Assembly: GCA_037893225.1 (NCBI GenBank)
Contig: JAZGUH010000934.1
Location: forward strand, 372,001-436,000
Length of the DNA stretch: 64,000 nt
Direction of reading: 5' to 3'
Source: Hippasteria phrygiana
Taxonomy: Eukaryota > Echinodermata > Asteroidea > Valvatida > Goniasteridae
Shown: in pieces, positions 33,549 through 44,336 of the stretch
Layout: the number at the start of each line of letters is the position of its first letter
How positions within the stretch are numbered: the first letter of the stretch is position 1
The notes under the pieces: generated by a model
What the model saw: only the letters and a program-made list of their open reading frames with translations
Told to the model about the DNA's origin: nothing
Databases searched by the model: none
Program-made: the position numbers and the translations under genes

Positions 33549-35275
33549 TTATATAGGGAATCTGTTAATTGCATTCAGATGTAAGGACTGAGTCCTGGCA
33601 TATAAATGTTTAAATGTCAAAGCGCTATCGTATCTACAATTAACACTGATGTTCCTATTAACTGTTTCACATTTGATTATATTAAAAAGACACTTTACAA
33701 CAAAGGAAATCATCAAACAATTACGGCGACTTGATAAAGAAGACCATCTAAGAGTACAAAGTCTGTCCGAGTATGACATTAGTCCAATTCGTTGACCTAA
33801 GATATAACGAGTGGCACGCCTCTGGACGCGTTCAAGAGCCTCCTCCTGCATCCGAGTATGGGGAAACCAAGCAGGTATCCCATACTCCAATACGGGAAGA
33901 ACATGACTCTTATACAAGCATAGTTTAGCACCAACAGAGGAATTAAAAGCAACAGTCCTAATTAATCCAAGCATTCTATTGGCACGACGTCCTTAATATG
34001 ATCATTCCAAGTTAACTGAGAATTTAGAGTTACACCAAGGTACTTAAATGAACTAGTTACGGATAATTGAGAATTACCTAATATGTAAGCAGGCGGACAT
34101 AAATTGCGTTTTCTAGTAACGTGCATAACCTTAGATTTAGTAGCGTTAAAGGTCATTCCATTGTCAGTACACCAGTGACACAACTTGTCTAGGTCTTGTT
34201 GAAGAACAGTTACATCAGAAATAGATTTAATTGTCTGATATATTAAAACATCATCAGCGAATAAAAAGATGATTTTAAACTAAAAGTGATATCGTTCACA
34301 AACAAGTTGAACAATAGGGGGCCAAGCACACTTCCCTGGGGAACACCCGAACGAACATGGGCCCATGTAGATGTTTCCCCAAGGAAGTGCACCCTTTGTT
34401 GACGGTCGACCAACAAATCCTTGACCCATCGCCAAAGAGACCCCCCAATGTTGAACATAGTTGTAAGTTTGGTCAGCAGCCGATGGTGAGGCATACGATA
34501 ACTTTTGAGATGTCCAGAAAGACAGCATCAATCCTGGGCGGATTACGCTGGTCTAAAATTTAAAAGCTGGGTCACACATGACCTATGGGCAACAAATCCG
34601 TGTTGGTTTTGGGATAAAAGACCATTGTCATATAGATGTGCACATTTATTCCATTTGACAATACTCTCTCCATCAGCTTGCTCACCAATGAGGTAAGGGC
34701 AATGGGTCTATAGTTAGTTAGAAGGGAACGGTCGCCTGATTTAAATACTGGGGAAATATTTGCAAGTTTCCAACTTTTAGGAAGTTGGCCCTTTGCAAGG
34801 GAAATCTGAAATATTATATGAAGAATGGGGGATAAGGGAAACACAGTGTTACGTAAAAAAGTAGCGCTAATACCGTCAGGACCAGGGGCTTTCCCTACAG
34901 GAAGGGACTTAATGATATTGCGAATATCACCGACGGTAAATGGAACAGAGGAAAACTCAGAAATGGGGAGATCACAAATTGGTGGGTCATCACTAACAGT
35001 GACGGACGGAGAGAAAACAGAGACAAAGTAATCATTAAAGGCATTGGCTATGTCAAGAGGCTTACTAATGACATGTGGGCCATGAGGGGGGAGCTGGCGA
35101 CTGTTTCCTACCACGGACAAAAGCCCAAAAACGTTCTTTGTTGTCATTGGATTTAAAAAGACATCAACAAATAACTTATAAGCCACACGAGTTTTGTATT
35201 TGATTTGATTACGTAATTGTTTATAAACTTTCCAGTCTTCTTGATTTGCAGAATATCTAGCTAAGACCATGGATT
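33549..35275 (-). pseudogene. CR1/Jockey-like LINE reverse transcriptase, 5'-truncated and frame-broken
   Basis: Non-LTR retrotransposon relic on the minus strand, in four overlapping or adjacent frames: 35270-34572, 34494-34243, 34183-33962 and 33974-33549. In order one sees the RT finger motif GKAPGPDGI, NYRPIALTS, the motif [13 protein letters not shown], the catalytic FADD (about 34251-34262, in a different frame from the block before it), KYLGVTLNSQLTW, and a C-terminal part with LPVLEYGIPAW and RVQRRATRYI. No endonuclease domain remains upstream; the element starts near 35275, the usual 5' truncation. At least two frameshifts or stops separate the blocks, so it is dead. The exact clade (CR1, L2, Jockey) would need a tree. 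Confidence 0.9.
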
Positions 35276-35400
35276 TGAAATCTCACGGGTACATGTCATG
35301 CATCATACATGTTTAATTATTAAGCCCGTGTTTTGTTTAAGCATAAGATGAAAACCACATAAATCCAAGTGATGTTTTTCTATTATCGTTAATGTTTACA

Positions 35401-35601
35401 TTAAAACCCCTTAAAGCCGGATGACGTCTACGGGGCTACACGTCCAAAAAATTGCCACCTTGCCGGATGACGTCTATATACGCAATCTCTACAATTTCAA
35501 TCCATGCTGGATTGAACTGAGCCTCTATATGTGTCCGTTTCGCTTGGCTGCACAGGCACCGTCCGGCGCCTTATTATAAATAACCGTACTCAAGGGGTTA
35601 A
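35401..35601. mobile_element. About 193-bp MITE flanked by TTAA (piggyBac-like)
   Basis: TTAA at 35401-35404 and 35598-35601. The left end is (AA)CCCCTTAAAGCCGG; the right end in reverse complement is CCCCTTGAGTACGG. Inside, GCCGGATGACGTCTA occurs twice in direct orientation (about 35416 and 35463). TTAA target sites and CCC-type ends are features of piggyBac-derived elements. The two extra A bases at the left make the call moderate. Confidence 0.5.
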
Positions 35602-37440
35602 GCATTCTGAATCTGAAAATCCTAAGGGGATTTGGGACGGTTTTTGGCTGAATAAGTGACGCAGACATACGGTACAGTGAACTGTATGAAACCATTCTCC
35701 TTGCGGCGACAGATCTCGGTAATTCTCGCGAGACTTCCTTTACTTTAACCACAATGAAAGTCTTAACCAGCAACAGAATCTTGTTTCCGACAGCCTTCTG
35801 CTCTGTAATGGAAACGTACCGACGGCCATTCGGTATTGTTTCTGTTTTTTTCCTAAAAATAAGGTAGGCCTACTAATCAAAACCGAGACAGGAGGCCTTT
35901 TTAAAAACGATTTGATCTTAATGAAAGTTTAAAGAGCCCGCGGTCTCGATAGCTTATTCAGTATTATAACTACAATTAGGAATCTAACTTCTGTCGTTGA
36001 TTATTTGCAAACTGTAAACTGCATATATTTATATAACGGTCAGCGAACCCATACATTTTTTCCTATTTGAGGTCACTGGGACAAATTGGCTAAATAAATG
36101 ACACCGGTAAATTAAGTGGAAGCGCAATCTTATAGTCCCACTCTTATATGATTCCCGTGTTTTCTGCTCTCTTCACCTTTAAGGAATTTTCCTCTGTTTT
36201 CCGAAGGATTACGCGAGCAAGAGATTGACTCGGAAAATGATTGTATGTGCATATTCACAAGAGAAAACATTTTTTGGATGAGTCTCAAAAAATATGTGAT
36301 ATGTGCAAGAAAAACTTCGGATGAACGGTATTACGCCCCCCCTCTTTGTTTGCTCTTACCATGCATCCCCACCCTCAAAAACTTACAAAATGCCGCATGC
36401 CGGGTAGAAAACACAAAATAGTGCTCCTTGGCAGAATAATTTCATAATTAAAGAACTTTTAAACAAATATACCTTCTGAATATTCATTTGAAATTTGAAA
36501 TGCTTCTCATAAAGGGACACATTCCATTGGAGGCGCCCAAAAGGGTTCGTCCCAAAATTTATATGGTTGGAAAGATCGTTAAAAAGTAGAATTATAATGT
36601 ATATGACGATCCCTTGAAAATGCGCCAGTTGTCAGGAAATCATTGACAAATACACTTTCGGGGACGAAAGTTTGGTTCGGAAAAGTCGAACCGTTGGAAA
36701 CCGGATAGCAGTTTTCCGTCACAAGTTTTCAGACAAACGGCGAATTTTTAAGAGATGGTCGCGTACGTTATCATGCTCTACTTCATGATCTTTTCGATAA
36801 TTTAGAACAAACGTTTTTTCCGCTTCCAAGACGATTTTTTCCTTCAATCTTACTTCTGTTAACGATATCCTAATCTGGGTAAAACTCCTCTGGTTTCCAA
36901 ACATAGGCCTATAATAGCCAGCCAATTATTCCCTTTACGAATAAACAGACGATGATAAACTCATCGAAATGATAACTTAAGCCTACAAAAAAAACAAAAA
37001 AAACCCACCTCAGCCGGTAGTATGACGTATGTAGGTGTTAACAAATCAAATTACTGGCCTTCCTGTTAAGACACAAAGGTAAACAGGTTCAGCAGGTCGT
37101 TGATGGCACTGGACTTGGGACGTACAGAACATCCCCGAGTGACAAGCTGTTTTTCACCGTGTTTTGCGCGTCCCCCCAAACTCTTGCTATAATGGATTAC
37201 GTTCTTCCACTGCTAGAAAAAAATGTTTCGTCGCCAAACAAATATTTATTTGCATTTTTTACGAATCTTCGTTATATTGCAAGACTTTGGAAAGCCTGTG
37301 GGATGGCATTTATATAAAACAACCTGACTTGTTTGCATCAGTATCAGGTAGAACGTGGGGCATAATGCGAGTAATGACATCATGAAGACATCTTTACATA
37401 AACACCATGAAATAAATTGCCTTTCTGTTCAACCTCTTAC
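35602..37440. other. Intergenic, one diverged repeat, no gene recognised
   Basis: A copy of the 4485-4625 repeat is at 36530-36700. The rest is AT-rich without motifs. Confidence 0.5.
36530..36700 (+). repeat. Dispersed repeat copy 2
   Basis: The same order of words as at 4485-4625: CGTCCCAAAATT, TTGGAAAGATCGTT, AAAATGCGCCAGTTGTC, AAATCATTG, GGTTCGGAAAAGT and ACCGTTGG. Longer than copy 1 owing to an AT-rich insertion. Confidence 0.5.
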
Positions 37441-37451
37441 TGGTTTTATAC

Positions 37452-37980
37452 ATGTCGTCTGCCATTAAATCTAGAATCGCACCTTTTGTTAATCTGCCCA
37501 AAGAGATGTTTAGATCTATAATATACGTATTTCGATATACCTGAAACTGCCACTGCACCTAAAACTGTCAAGATCCCCGATTACTTCAAAGACGACAGCT
37601 CAAACCCGGTTATTGTTTCTGATCATTGAAAGAAAACCCTAAGAGTCGAGTCGTAAGGAGGAGTCCGACTTCACCACTGCAATACAAGAATCAAAGTGGC
37701 ACGATCCGTCAACAACTTGCCTGGGCCTGCCAGTGTGTCGTCTTTCTCCCCGAAGGCCAAGTTGCCGAGAAATACGCGGAAGCGAGATATCGTATTAAAT
37801 ACTCAACACAACATCGACTCACCTGCTCGTCGACTTCAGCGCGCACCTGCATATCCACCTGTCTCTTTAAGGCACTTCAGTCTTGTCAAAAAGTCAGAGC
37901 TCCCAAATTCAATATCAAAATGTGACCCACACCGGTGCCGGGACAGCCAGACACTTGTGCCAAACCGGCGTCCTTAATCA
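37452..37980 (+). pseudogene. Possible frameshifted coding relic, unknown protein
   Basis: Four segments in different forward frames read like protein: MSSAIKSRIAPFVNLPKEMF from the ATG at 37452; DIPETATAPKTVKIPDYFKD from about 37543; ENPKSRVVRRSPTSPLQYKN from about 37632; and VNNLPGPASVSSFSPKAKLP onward to a stop near 37977. The last frame is open for about 100 codons and is rich in Pro, Ser and Arg, with CDPHRCRD near its end. At least three frameshifts or stops would be needed to join them. It may be an old host pseudogene or a transposon-encoded protein; I recognise no family and the reading could be chance. Confidence 0.25.
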
Positions 37981-38161
37981 GCATTAAAATATGGATAATT
38001 AGCAAGAAGAGGTCATATGTTTTGTCATGGAGGGTCCTTATGGAGTTGGGCTACATAAGATGTATTAATAGAGGGGGTTTCTTATATTTCAGGTCACTTA
38101 ACCAACACCCATCCGGCTGAAAAAGATTCGCGTCAAAAAGATTGTGGCCGAAGAGCGGGAC

Positions 38162-38266
38162 GTGAATTTTTTGACGCGAATATTGACGTCAATTTTACGA
38201 TTTGGGGGAAAGTCGTGAATGTTTTACGCGAATATTTACGTAAATATTCATGATTTGGGGCAAGTC
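38162..38266 (+). repeat. 53-bp tandem duplication
   Basis: Two diverged units, GTGAATTTTTTGACGCGAAT... and GTGAATGTTTTACGCGAATA..., starting at 38162 and 38215 and each ending GATTTGGGG(G/C)(A)AAGTC. Confidence 0.65.
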
Positions 38267-38324
38267 AATATTCACCATTTTCGATGTCCCTTCAGGGCCA
38301 CCATAGCTGGCCCCGATTTTTTTT

Positions 38325-38390
38325 TCTTCAATGGTTTTCTGGCAAACGGCGCATTTTAAATGATTTTTCCAACCATAAAAATGTTAGGAC
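38325..38390 (-). repeat. Dispersed repeat copy 3 (fragment, inverted)
   Basis: The minus strand has ATGGTTGGAAAAATCATTTA, AAATGCGCCGTTTGCCAG, matching the central part of the copies at 4485 and 36530. Confidence 0.4.
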
Positions 38391-38543
38391 GGATGCTTTT
38401 TGTAGCCCAATTGGGCGGCATTGTGTCCCCTTAATAGGCTTGCCGAATGCGGATTCACGACTCTTTCTGTCAACGCGCAGCGCCACTAAATATCGATCAC
38501 ATACTGATCTCGCAAGCTCTAACGGTCGAACGCTTTGAGTTAT

Positions 38544-38650
38544 ATAGAGTACCGAAGTGATGACGTCAATCAATGCAATGTTTGGAGCCAGAATACATTC
38601 TAAACTGCATGTGTTTAGAACCAGTTGCCGCGGCAACTGACGTCAGACTT
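38544..38650 (+). repeat. Right-truncated copy of the 4759-4930 element
   Basis: ATAGAGTACCGAAGTGATGA, then CAATGCAATGTTTGGAGCCA as in 4759-4812, and GCAACTGACGTCAGACTTA near the right side. The terminal CGGTACTCTAT is lost. Confidence 0.65.
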
Positions 38651-39715
38651 AATAGGTGGGACGAACAAGACAGCAGACTTGGAAAATTAAAAGCTAGAAT
38701 TCTACACAACGACCATTCATTTGTGATCAAAAACTGATTAAATCTTGTGTTGTTCCCATGTCATCTTAAAGTAGTTATCGTAGAACAAGGCGCATCTTTG
38801 CAAGTAGGCCTAGTGTTTTATAAATTCTGGATTTCAAGTACGTGGGGTTTTATGAACTACGCATATGCGTATTCGACACACTTCTCATTTTCACTGCATT
38901 TCCGGACCCACAATGATGTAACACACACGAAGAGGTTGTCACGCGTCATCAGGCGTGACCAAAGCGCACAGCGTCCGGCGAACTTGACATACGGAAACTT
39001 TATCCGTCACGCTTCCAATTTGCCATGCACCCGAAGAGGCACAAATTTATCAGAACCCAATAAAGTGTACAATACATACGGAAGGGAGCGGAGGGACTCT
39101 CGTATAACTTCCAAAGGAGGGACACAATAATGAAAGAAAGGCACACGGCAAAATGAGTACATGTATATGGTCTGGAAATCTGAATATAGATTTGTCTCTT
39201 GGGAATTTTGCACATGATCAATTTTCAAAATGGTGTTCATTTGACTCCGAAGTCTTTCGAATCTGCTTAAAATCACTTTCCAGTCACAAACAGCAATTGG
39301 GTGTGAAATTACTCGAAAATCACGAGACCATGACAATGATTGCCTGTATTGTTGCTGGTCGTGGTGGGCATCGTTAGAGCATCCGGATACTGATGACATA
39401 TCCTGATTTTGTTTTTAACATTTCCCAGGGCTAATGTTTTTGCCAACATGTTTTTTACTGCTGTACTATATTTGAGCAAAATAACATTAAAGAAAACTGC
39501 GCGAAGTTCCAAAAATAAAGATGATGTAAGCAAAATAACGGCAGATAAAACGCAAAACACAGATCGAGAACTCGAGTGCAAAACATGCGTCACCGCACAC
39601 GAGGCATTTTTCTAAGGCGCTCTTTTGTAGTCAGACTTCTGTGAACTTGTCAATATCGACGCCCAACCCGGAAACTTGTTTACTTTGCACTATGTAGGTG
39701 TATGTTTTAGTGTTG
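38651..39715. other. Intergenic, no gene recognised
   Basis: ORFs on both strands around 39000-39600 have no motif. Nothing else supportable. Confidence 0.45.
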
Positions 39716-39718
39716 GAG

Positions 39719-39830
39719 GTCTTGAGACCGGCCTCGGCCTCGAGGCCGATTTGTATGGCCTCGGCCTCGGCCTTGGCCTCGGAGTGCAAGGCCTCGGCCT
39801 CGGAGCCTTCTGGACTCGATGATCTGGTCG
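39719..39830. repeat. GGCCTC(G) hexamer repeat, copy 1
   Basis: Imperfect runs of GGCCTCGGCCTCGGCC with a central CGAGGCCGATTTGTATGGCC. The same motif recurs at 40688-40772. Confidence 0.75.
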
Positions 39831-40431
39831 AGGCCACCTACTTTGACAAATTTTCACACCAATTCTCATGTGTTTTCTGTTTCAATTAATTTAATTTTTT
39901 ACCTGATCAAACTTTCGAGAAGCTGCCACAGTGGGTTCCGTGAAACAAAATAAAGTTTCAAGCAGATACGCACGAATGAATGAACTGGTATTTGCATTAT
40001 TGCACCATGGAGCAATAGATAGTTCCACGATTGCACGTACTCACGTACGTATACATGTACATGTATCATCTTCTTGTAGAACCGCTACTCCCGCTAATAG
40101 ACTAGTTTCTGGTCCAGCACTTCGCTCGACCCATGAACTGCCACGATGGCGTTACACGTACATGTATACTCATAGCATCTAATCTTCTTGTTAGATAATC
40201 AGTCTACTCCCGCTATAGACTGGTTCCTGGTCCACCACTCGGCCCTGAACGAGTGAACGTTAAAGCGATAATGGCCGGCAGTAAAGTTGAGAGAACCAAC
40301 CTGTTATTCTCTTGCACGCGTGCTCGCGCAACGCGAAGCCTGTCGCATGTCGGATCATCCGATTTGGATACAGTGGCCACGAATGAATATCAATTTATTA
40401 TATATTGAACCCAATAACATTTTATTCTAAC

Positions 40432-40606
40432 ACTTTTCAAAACCTAATTCGTCAAACAATCCGCAAGGGAAACTGACTAGGTAAATTTTGAATATATTTT
40501 CAAAGTGAACAAAGAAACTGGCAGGAGCGGGATTCGAACCTGCGACCTCCGGAATACCGTACCGGCGCTCTACCAAATAAGCTATCTTGCCCTACTTTTC
40601 AAAACC
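40432..40606 (-). mobile_element. tRNA-derived SINE with perfect 13-bp target duplication
   Basis: The body, 40445-40593, lies on the minus strand. It starts with a tRNA-like head: box A-like TAGCTTATTTGGTAGAGCGC and box B GGTTCGAATCC, with a good T arm and acceptor pairing but a poor anticodon loop. The head is followed by CCAGTTTCTTTGTTCACTTT and a tail to CGAATTAGG. ACTTTTCAAAACC flanks it exactly at 40432-40444 and 40594-40606. The intact duplication implies a fairly recent retroposition by a LINE. Fragments of the same family are at 7161, 45572 and 55885. The head should be transcribed by RNA polymerase III from its internal boxes. Confidence 0.9.
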
Positions 40607-40687
40607 GTTGGATTTGCTCTTTAAAACATTTTAAAAATCCAACAAAATCTTAACCTTGTTTGAGTGGATTATTACGTGTTTAATAGC

Positions 40688-40772
40688 TGGCCTCGGCCTC
40701 GGCCTTGGCCTCGGAGGATGTGGCCTCGACCTTGGACGTTGTGGCCTTGGCCTTGGCCTCGGATGTTGTGGC
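40688..40772. repeat. GGCCTC(G)/GGCCTTG hexamer repeat, copy 2
   Basis: TGGCCTCGGCCTCGGCCTTG and further variants over about 85 bases, broken by GATGT and GACGTTGT. Confidence 0.75.
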
Positions 40773-42104
40773 CTTAACTACAACACTGGAATGTTTGTCC
40801 GACTTTGTCGGGTATTAGTTCAGTGCTTTGTGCAGAAGTGTTCAACTTTAAAAGAGGGACTATCTACAGTGTTGTTCAAAACCTACACACTTTTTAGAGG
40901 AAAAATTCTCGGAATTGGGGAAATATGGCCAAATAGTTTTAACTTATTTATTAACTACACCATCTTAGTGGTATATGGTGAAAATTGCGTTGAAAAGAAT
41001 ACTCAAATACGAAAATTGTATCGGTTTAAAGAAAAATGGCAACAAGACATGTCCACACGAAAGTCTATATATAGAGTCAAGCATGCTACAAAGATCCACC
41101 AAGGATGGAAGTAATAAGTAATCACTAATCCGGGAAGAAACAAAAGCACAACACAACAAACACTTCAACTGTTCTGTTATTCACTGTAAACACTTATTTT
41201 TCATTGACAGAGGGGATGACTGTGATTAATGTAGGCCTAATTACATTTATTGGAGTTTGAGTTTGTGCACGCGGTGCTAAAATGTATTTTGTTTACCAAA
41301 TTCCATTGACTTGCGTGTGGACAAACTTTTAGTTTTTTACCATTTTGAAAAATATCGACGACATTTCTGTATTTGAGCTTTATTTTTAACACAATTTGCA
41401 CCATATACATTAAAGACGTTGTGGTTGACGAATATGTTAATACAATTTGACCATGATTCCCCAATTCCAAGATATTTTCCATTAAAAAGTGTGTAGTTTT
41501 TTTAACCACACTGTATATTCAATGAAATTGTATTTTTTTGTAAATAATTTAAATGTATTTTACCTGCAGAATTATTAAATAAATGAAATGAAATGATTAC
41601 TTTCAATAAACATTGTTTGTGAAGCACGTTGGGAACTCTTGCAAGTTAAACCATGTAGAAAGTCCATGGCCAATGATCAGTTTTTCATATATAGTTAATT
41701 GGCATTTCATAGTAAAGATGGCCTTTATCAATGCAAAATCAGATTGATCTTCAATAAATAATATGACTATATTATGATTTAAATTATAAAATGTCATTAT
41801 CGTCAACAGGCAACCTATAGAGATTTGCGCGCTTTGCAATGGCTAATTTATATGATAATACCACCCACTCCTGCATGCGATGGCAAGATATCCCTCTAAA
41901 AAGTCACGCAATAGCCGTCTGCAACATGCCAGGAGATTGTCACGTTACTGGCTCAATACCTGACAATAAAAAGCCCGTGTAATGCACAACTATAGTCAGT
42001 AGCTATGATCTATCGTTGGCTAACGGTTGTTAGAGGTGGAACGCACACGTGTGCTCATTAGATCATCTCTATCTGCAGTTAATTTTTAGTTCATAATCAC
42101 CAGT
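40773..42104. other. Upstream flank of the GPCR, no other gene recognised
   Basis: AT-rich; no CpG-rich or TATA-type promoter could be assigned to the GPCR. The GPCR 5' UTR may be spliced from further left. Confidence 0.5.
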
Positions 42105-43280
42105 ATGGAAAGCTCACCCACAGAAGGTCTTCGCTGCAACATTCCCCTCAACGTATCCACGGGGGAAGACGCCGCTAGCCACGAGTACAACTCCACGGAG
42201 AAGACGCTGATCACCATCATCATGCCTTGGATCCTCGTCTTCGGCCTCATCGGAAACTTCGGCTTCCTCTTCGTCTTGTGGCGCGTCACCTGGATGCGAA
42301 CGACGCTCAACTTTTTCCTGACCCATCTGGCAATTGCAGACATACTCTTCTTGTCCGTGTCCGTATCGGAGAAAGTCATCGGCTACGCCGTCTCACCCCT
42401 GTCCCTGGACAAGTACTTCATGGGTGTCAGTGGCTGCGTTCTGGTACACCTGATGCTGGATATCTGCTATTTCGCATCCGTTTCTTTGGTGACTCTGGTG
42501 ACCCTTGAACGGTACTATGCCACCTGTCGGCCCCACGTCCACCGTGAGCACAGCACGCGGGCCCGTCCGGTACGTCTTGTGTCCCTCGTCTGGTTCTGTT
42601 CCTTTGCTTTTGCGTGCTCGCTCATCCCTAGTAACTGTTTGTTTTTCACCATCTGCTTGACTTGGCCCGATGAGCCGAAATACCAAGAGTATCCGAACGT
42701 CATGGGGCTTTGCCTTGCCCTTGATAATGTCGCCCATTGGTTTGGCGACTTTGCCGATGCTCTGCACAGTGTGCCTTTCGTGATCGCAATGGTTGTCAAC
42801 GTGGTATTTTTCAGTTTGATTATCCGCGCTCTGAACAGTATGGTGGCTCGTGCCCAGCGATCTGGGTTCAGCGATCGCAGCCAGCACATACGGGACAGGG
42901 TAAGTCGAATGTTGGTCATCAATGGCATCATATTTTTCCTGTGCCTTGCACCCTTCCAGATCACCACGCTGTCATATCTCGTCATAACCGAAGCGGAGAA
43001 GGCGGACTTCGTGTGGACACAAGTGTGTCGAGTCCTCGTCTACATCAACTCGGCCGTTAATCCTATCGTGTATAACATTACCAACCCTCGCTACCGTAAA
43101 GCGTTTCAGCAGGCCTTTACCACGAGGCGTGGTCACAGCAAACTCAAGAACTACTTTACTAACCGAGCGTCCAGTAACGTGGAAATGAATGCTCGCGGCA
43201 ACACTAACACCAGAGCTACATCCAACTCAAACGCGCAAACTTCTTCCCAACAGGTAAAGACTATGGCTAGCACCTTTTGA
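42105..43280 (+). CDS. Rhodopsin-family (class A) GPCR, peptide-receptor type
   Basis: A 391-residue uninterrupted frame with seven hydrophobic segments. Seen: two N-glycosylation sites in the N-terminus (N16-V-S and N29-S-T); GN at 50-51 in TM1; LAIAD at 75-79 in TM2; C111 before TM3, to pair with a Cys in extracellular loop 2 (near 184); ERY at 135-137 in place of DRY; a basic loop 3 ending RDRVSRML; LCLAPF at 279-284 in TM6, where the usual Trp of CWxP is Leu; NPIVY at 319-323 in TM7; and a helix-8-like RYRKAFQQAF. The layout resembles neuropeptide receptors (thyrotropin-releasing-hormone or neuromedin-U receptor type); the ligand cannot be told. The ATG at 42105 has A at -3 and G at +4. 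CAG|GTAAAG at 43251-43259 is a strong donor, so the last eight residues (VKTMASTF) may be intron read-through and a further exon may exist. Sure of family, unsure of subfamily and 3' end. Confidence 0.9.
   Translation: MESSPTEGLRCNIPLNVSTGEDAASHEYNSTEKTLITIIMPWILVFGLIGNFGFLFVLWRVTWMRTTLNFFLTHLAIADILFLSVSVSEKVIGYAVSPLSLDKYFMGVSGCVLVHLMLDICYFASVSLVTLVTLERYYATCRPHVHREHSTRARPVRLVSLVWFCSFAFACSLIPSNCLFFTICLTWPDEPKYQEYPNVMGLCLALDNVAHWFGDFADALHSVPFVIAMVVNVVFFSLIIRALNSMVARAQRSGFSDRSQHIRDRVSRMLVINGIIFFLCLAPFQITTLSYLVITEAEKADFVWTQVCRVLVYINSAVNPIVYNITNPRYRKAFQQAFTTRRGHSKLKNYFTNRASSNVEMNARGNTNTRATSNSNAQTSSQQVKTMASTF
43251..43259 (+). promoter_or_regulatory. Possible splice donor inside the GPCR 3' end
   Basis: CAG|GTAAAG matches the animal 5' splice-site consensus and sits 24 bases before the first in-frame stop codon of the GPCR frame. 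Single-exon GPCRs are common, so it may be unused. If used, the C-terminal tail is encoded by an exon farther right that I could not identify. Confidence 0.4.
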
Positions 43281-43930
43281 AAAACACCATGAATATACAC
43301 CATGGATACATCACGAATAAACAACCATAGGTTTTGAGTTTGTGAACACATTGGGCAAGTTTCAATTCAAAAATACTGACCGATTCCATGCACAAGAAGT
43401 TAGTAAAAAAGAGGAAATTTTCTGTCTCAAATAGAAACAAAATTAGTTACTTCTTGCACTACAGTATACATTTTCAAGTATACATTACAATGGTCTGCCG
43501 CGGTGCGGTGAGCTAATATTACATGTACAATGTACATCTTAAGGATGTTCACGCAAAGTTAACTAATAAGAAAATCAAAACATGTGCAGATTCAAATAAA
43601 CTTATCATCGTTATGAATTATATCATAGGTATTGCGTAAATAATTTTTGTTAAGGAAATAATACTAAAAGGCTAAATGATGCAAGGACAGAAACTGTTAA
43701 ATTGTACTTGTGAAATGCTACATAATGTCAATTTCTTTAAAATAGACTAAAATACGACTAATGGTTTTACATGTGAGCCCCGAATCCAACCATTATGGCT
43801 GTGTTTTCCTCATCCCAAATCTAACAATTTGGACGGCCATTAATCATTCAATTTAGACGTATATGTGAACTGTCGTGAATAGACCCGATATAATCATTTA
43901 ATTCATGCTATAGACATCTTTGTCAGACAA
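43281..43930. other. Downstream flank of the GPCR
   Basis: No poly(A) site could be assigned with confidence. AT-rich sequence without motifs. Confidence 0.45.
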
Positions 43931-44336
43931 TTTGCATATTTTAAACCAATACTAAAAACGCTTTTTATAATGTATTCATTGTTAACGAAGTCCCAGATAG
44001 CTCAAGTCGACCGTAAACTGTATTGCATTTTCAGTTTTCGTAAAAGGGCAACAAGGTTGGTGTGATTGCTTCCGGTAAAATCATTGGACCAAAATATGTA
44101 TTTGACAACATAGAGTAAAATGAAACCAAATATTTGCTTATTTTAAACCAATACTAAAAACTCTTTCTATAGGCCTAATGTATTCATTGTTAACTAAGTC
44201 CCAGATAGCTCAAGTCGACCGTAAATTGTATTTGCATTTTCAGTTTTCGTAAATGGGCAACAAGGTTGGTATGATTGCCTCTGGTAAAATCGTTGGACCC
44301 AAAATATGTATTTGACAACATATAGTAAAATGAAAT
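43931..44336 (+). repeat. 202-bp tandem duplication
   Basis: Two copies, starting TTTGCATATTTTAAACCAAT near 43931 and TTTGCTTATTTTAAACCAAT near 44133, more than 90% alike by eye, through GTCCCAGATAGCTCAAGTCG and GTATTTGACAACATA. A third, more diverged piece (TTGTTAACTAAGTC and CAAGTCGACCGTA) lies at about 44648-44690. Confidence 0.85.

Noticed and set aside
40517..40593. tRNA gene on the minus strand
   Set aside because: The head has A- and B-box-like sequences and partial cloverleaf pairing, but the anticodon loop lacks T33 and it is joined to a SINE tail with a 13-bp target duplication.
42086..42985. Minus-strand and shifted ORFs over the GPCR
   Set aside because: They mirror the GC-rich coding strand of the receptor and contain no domain.
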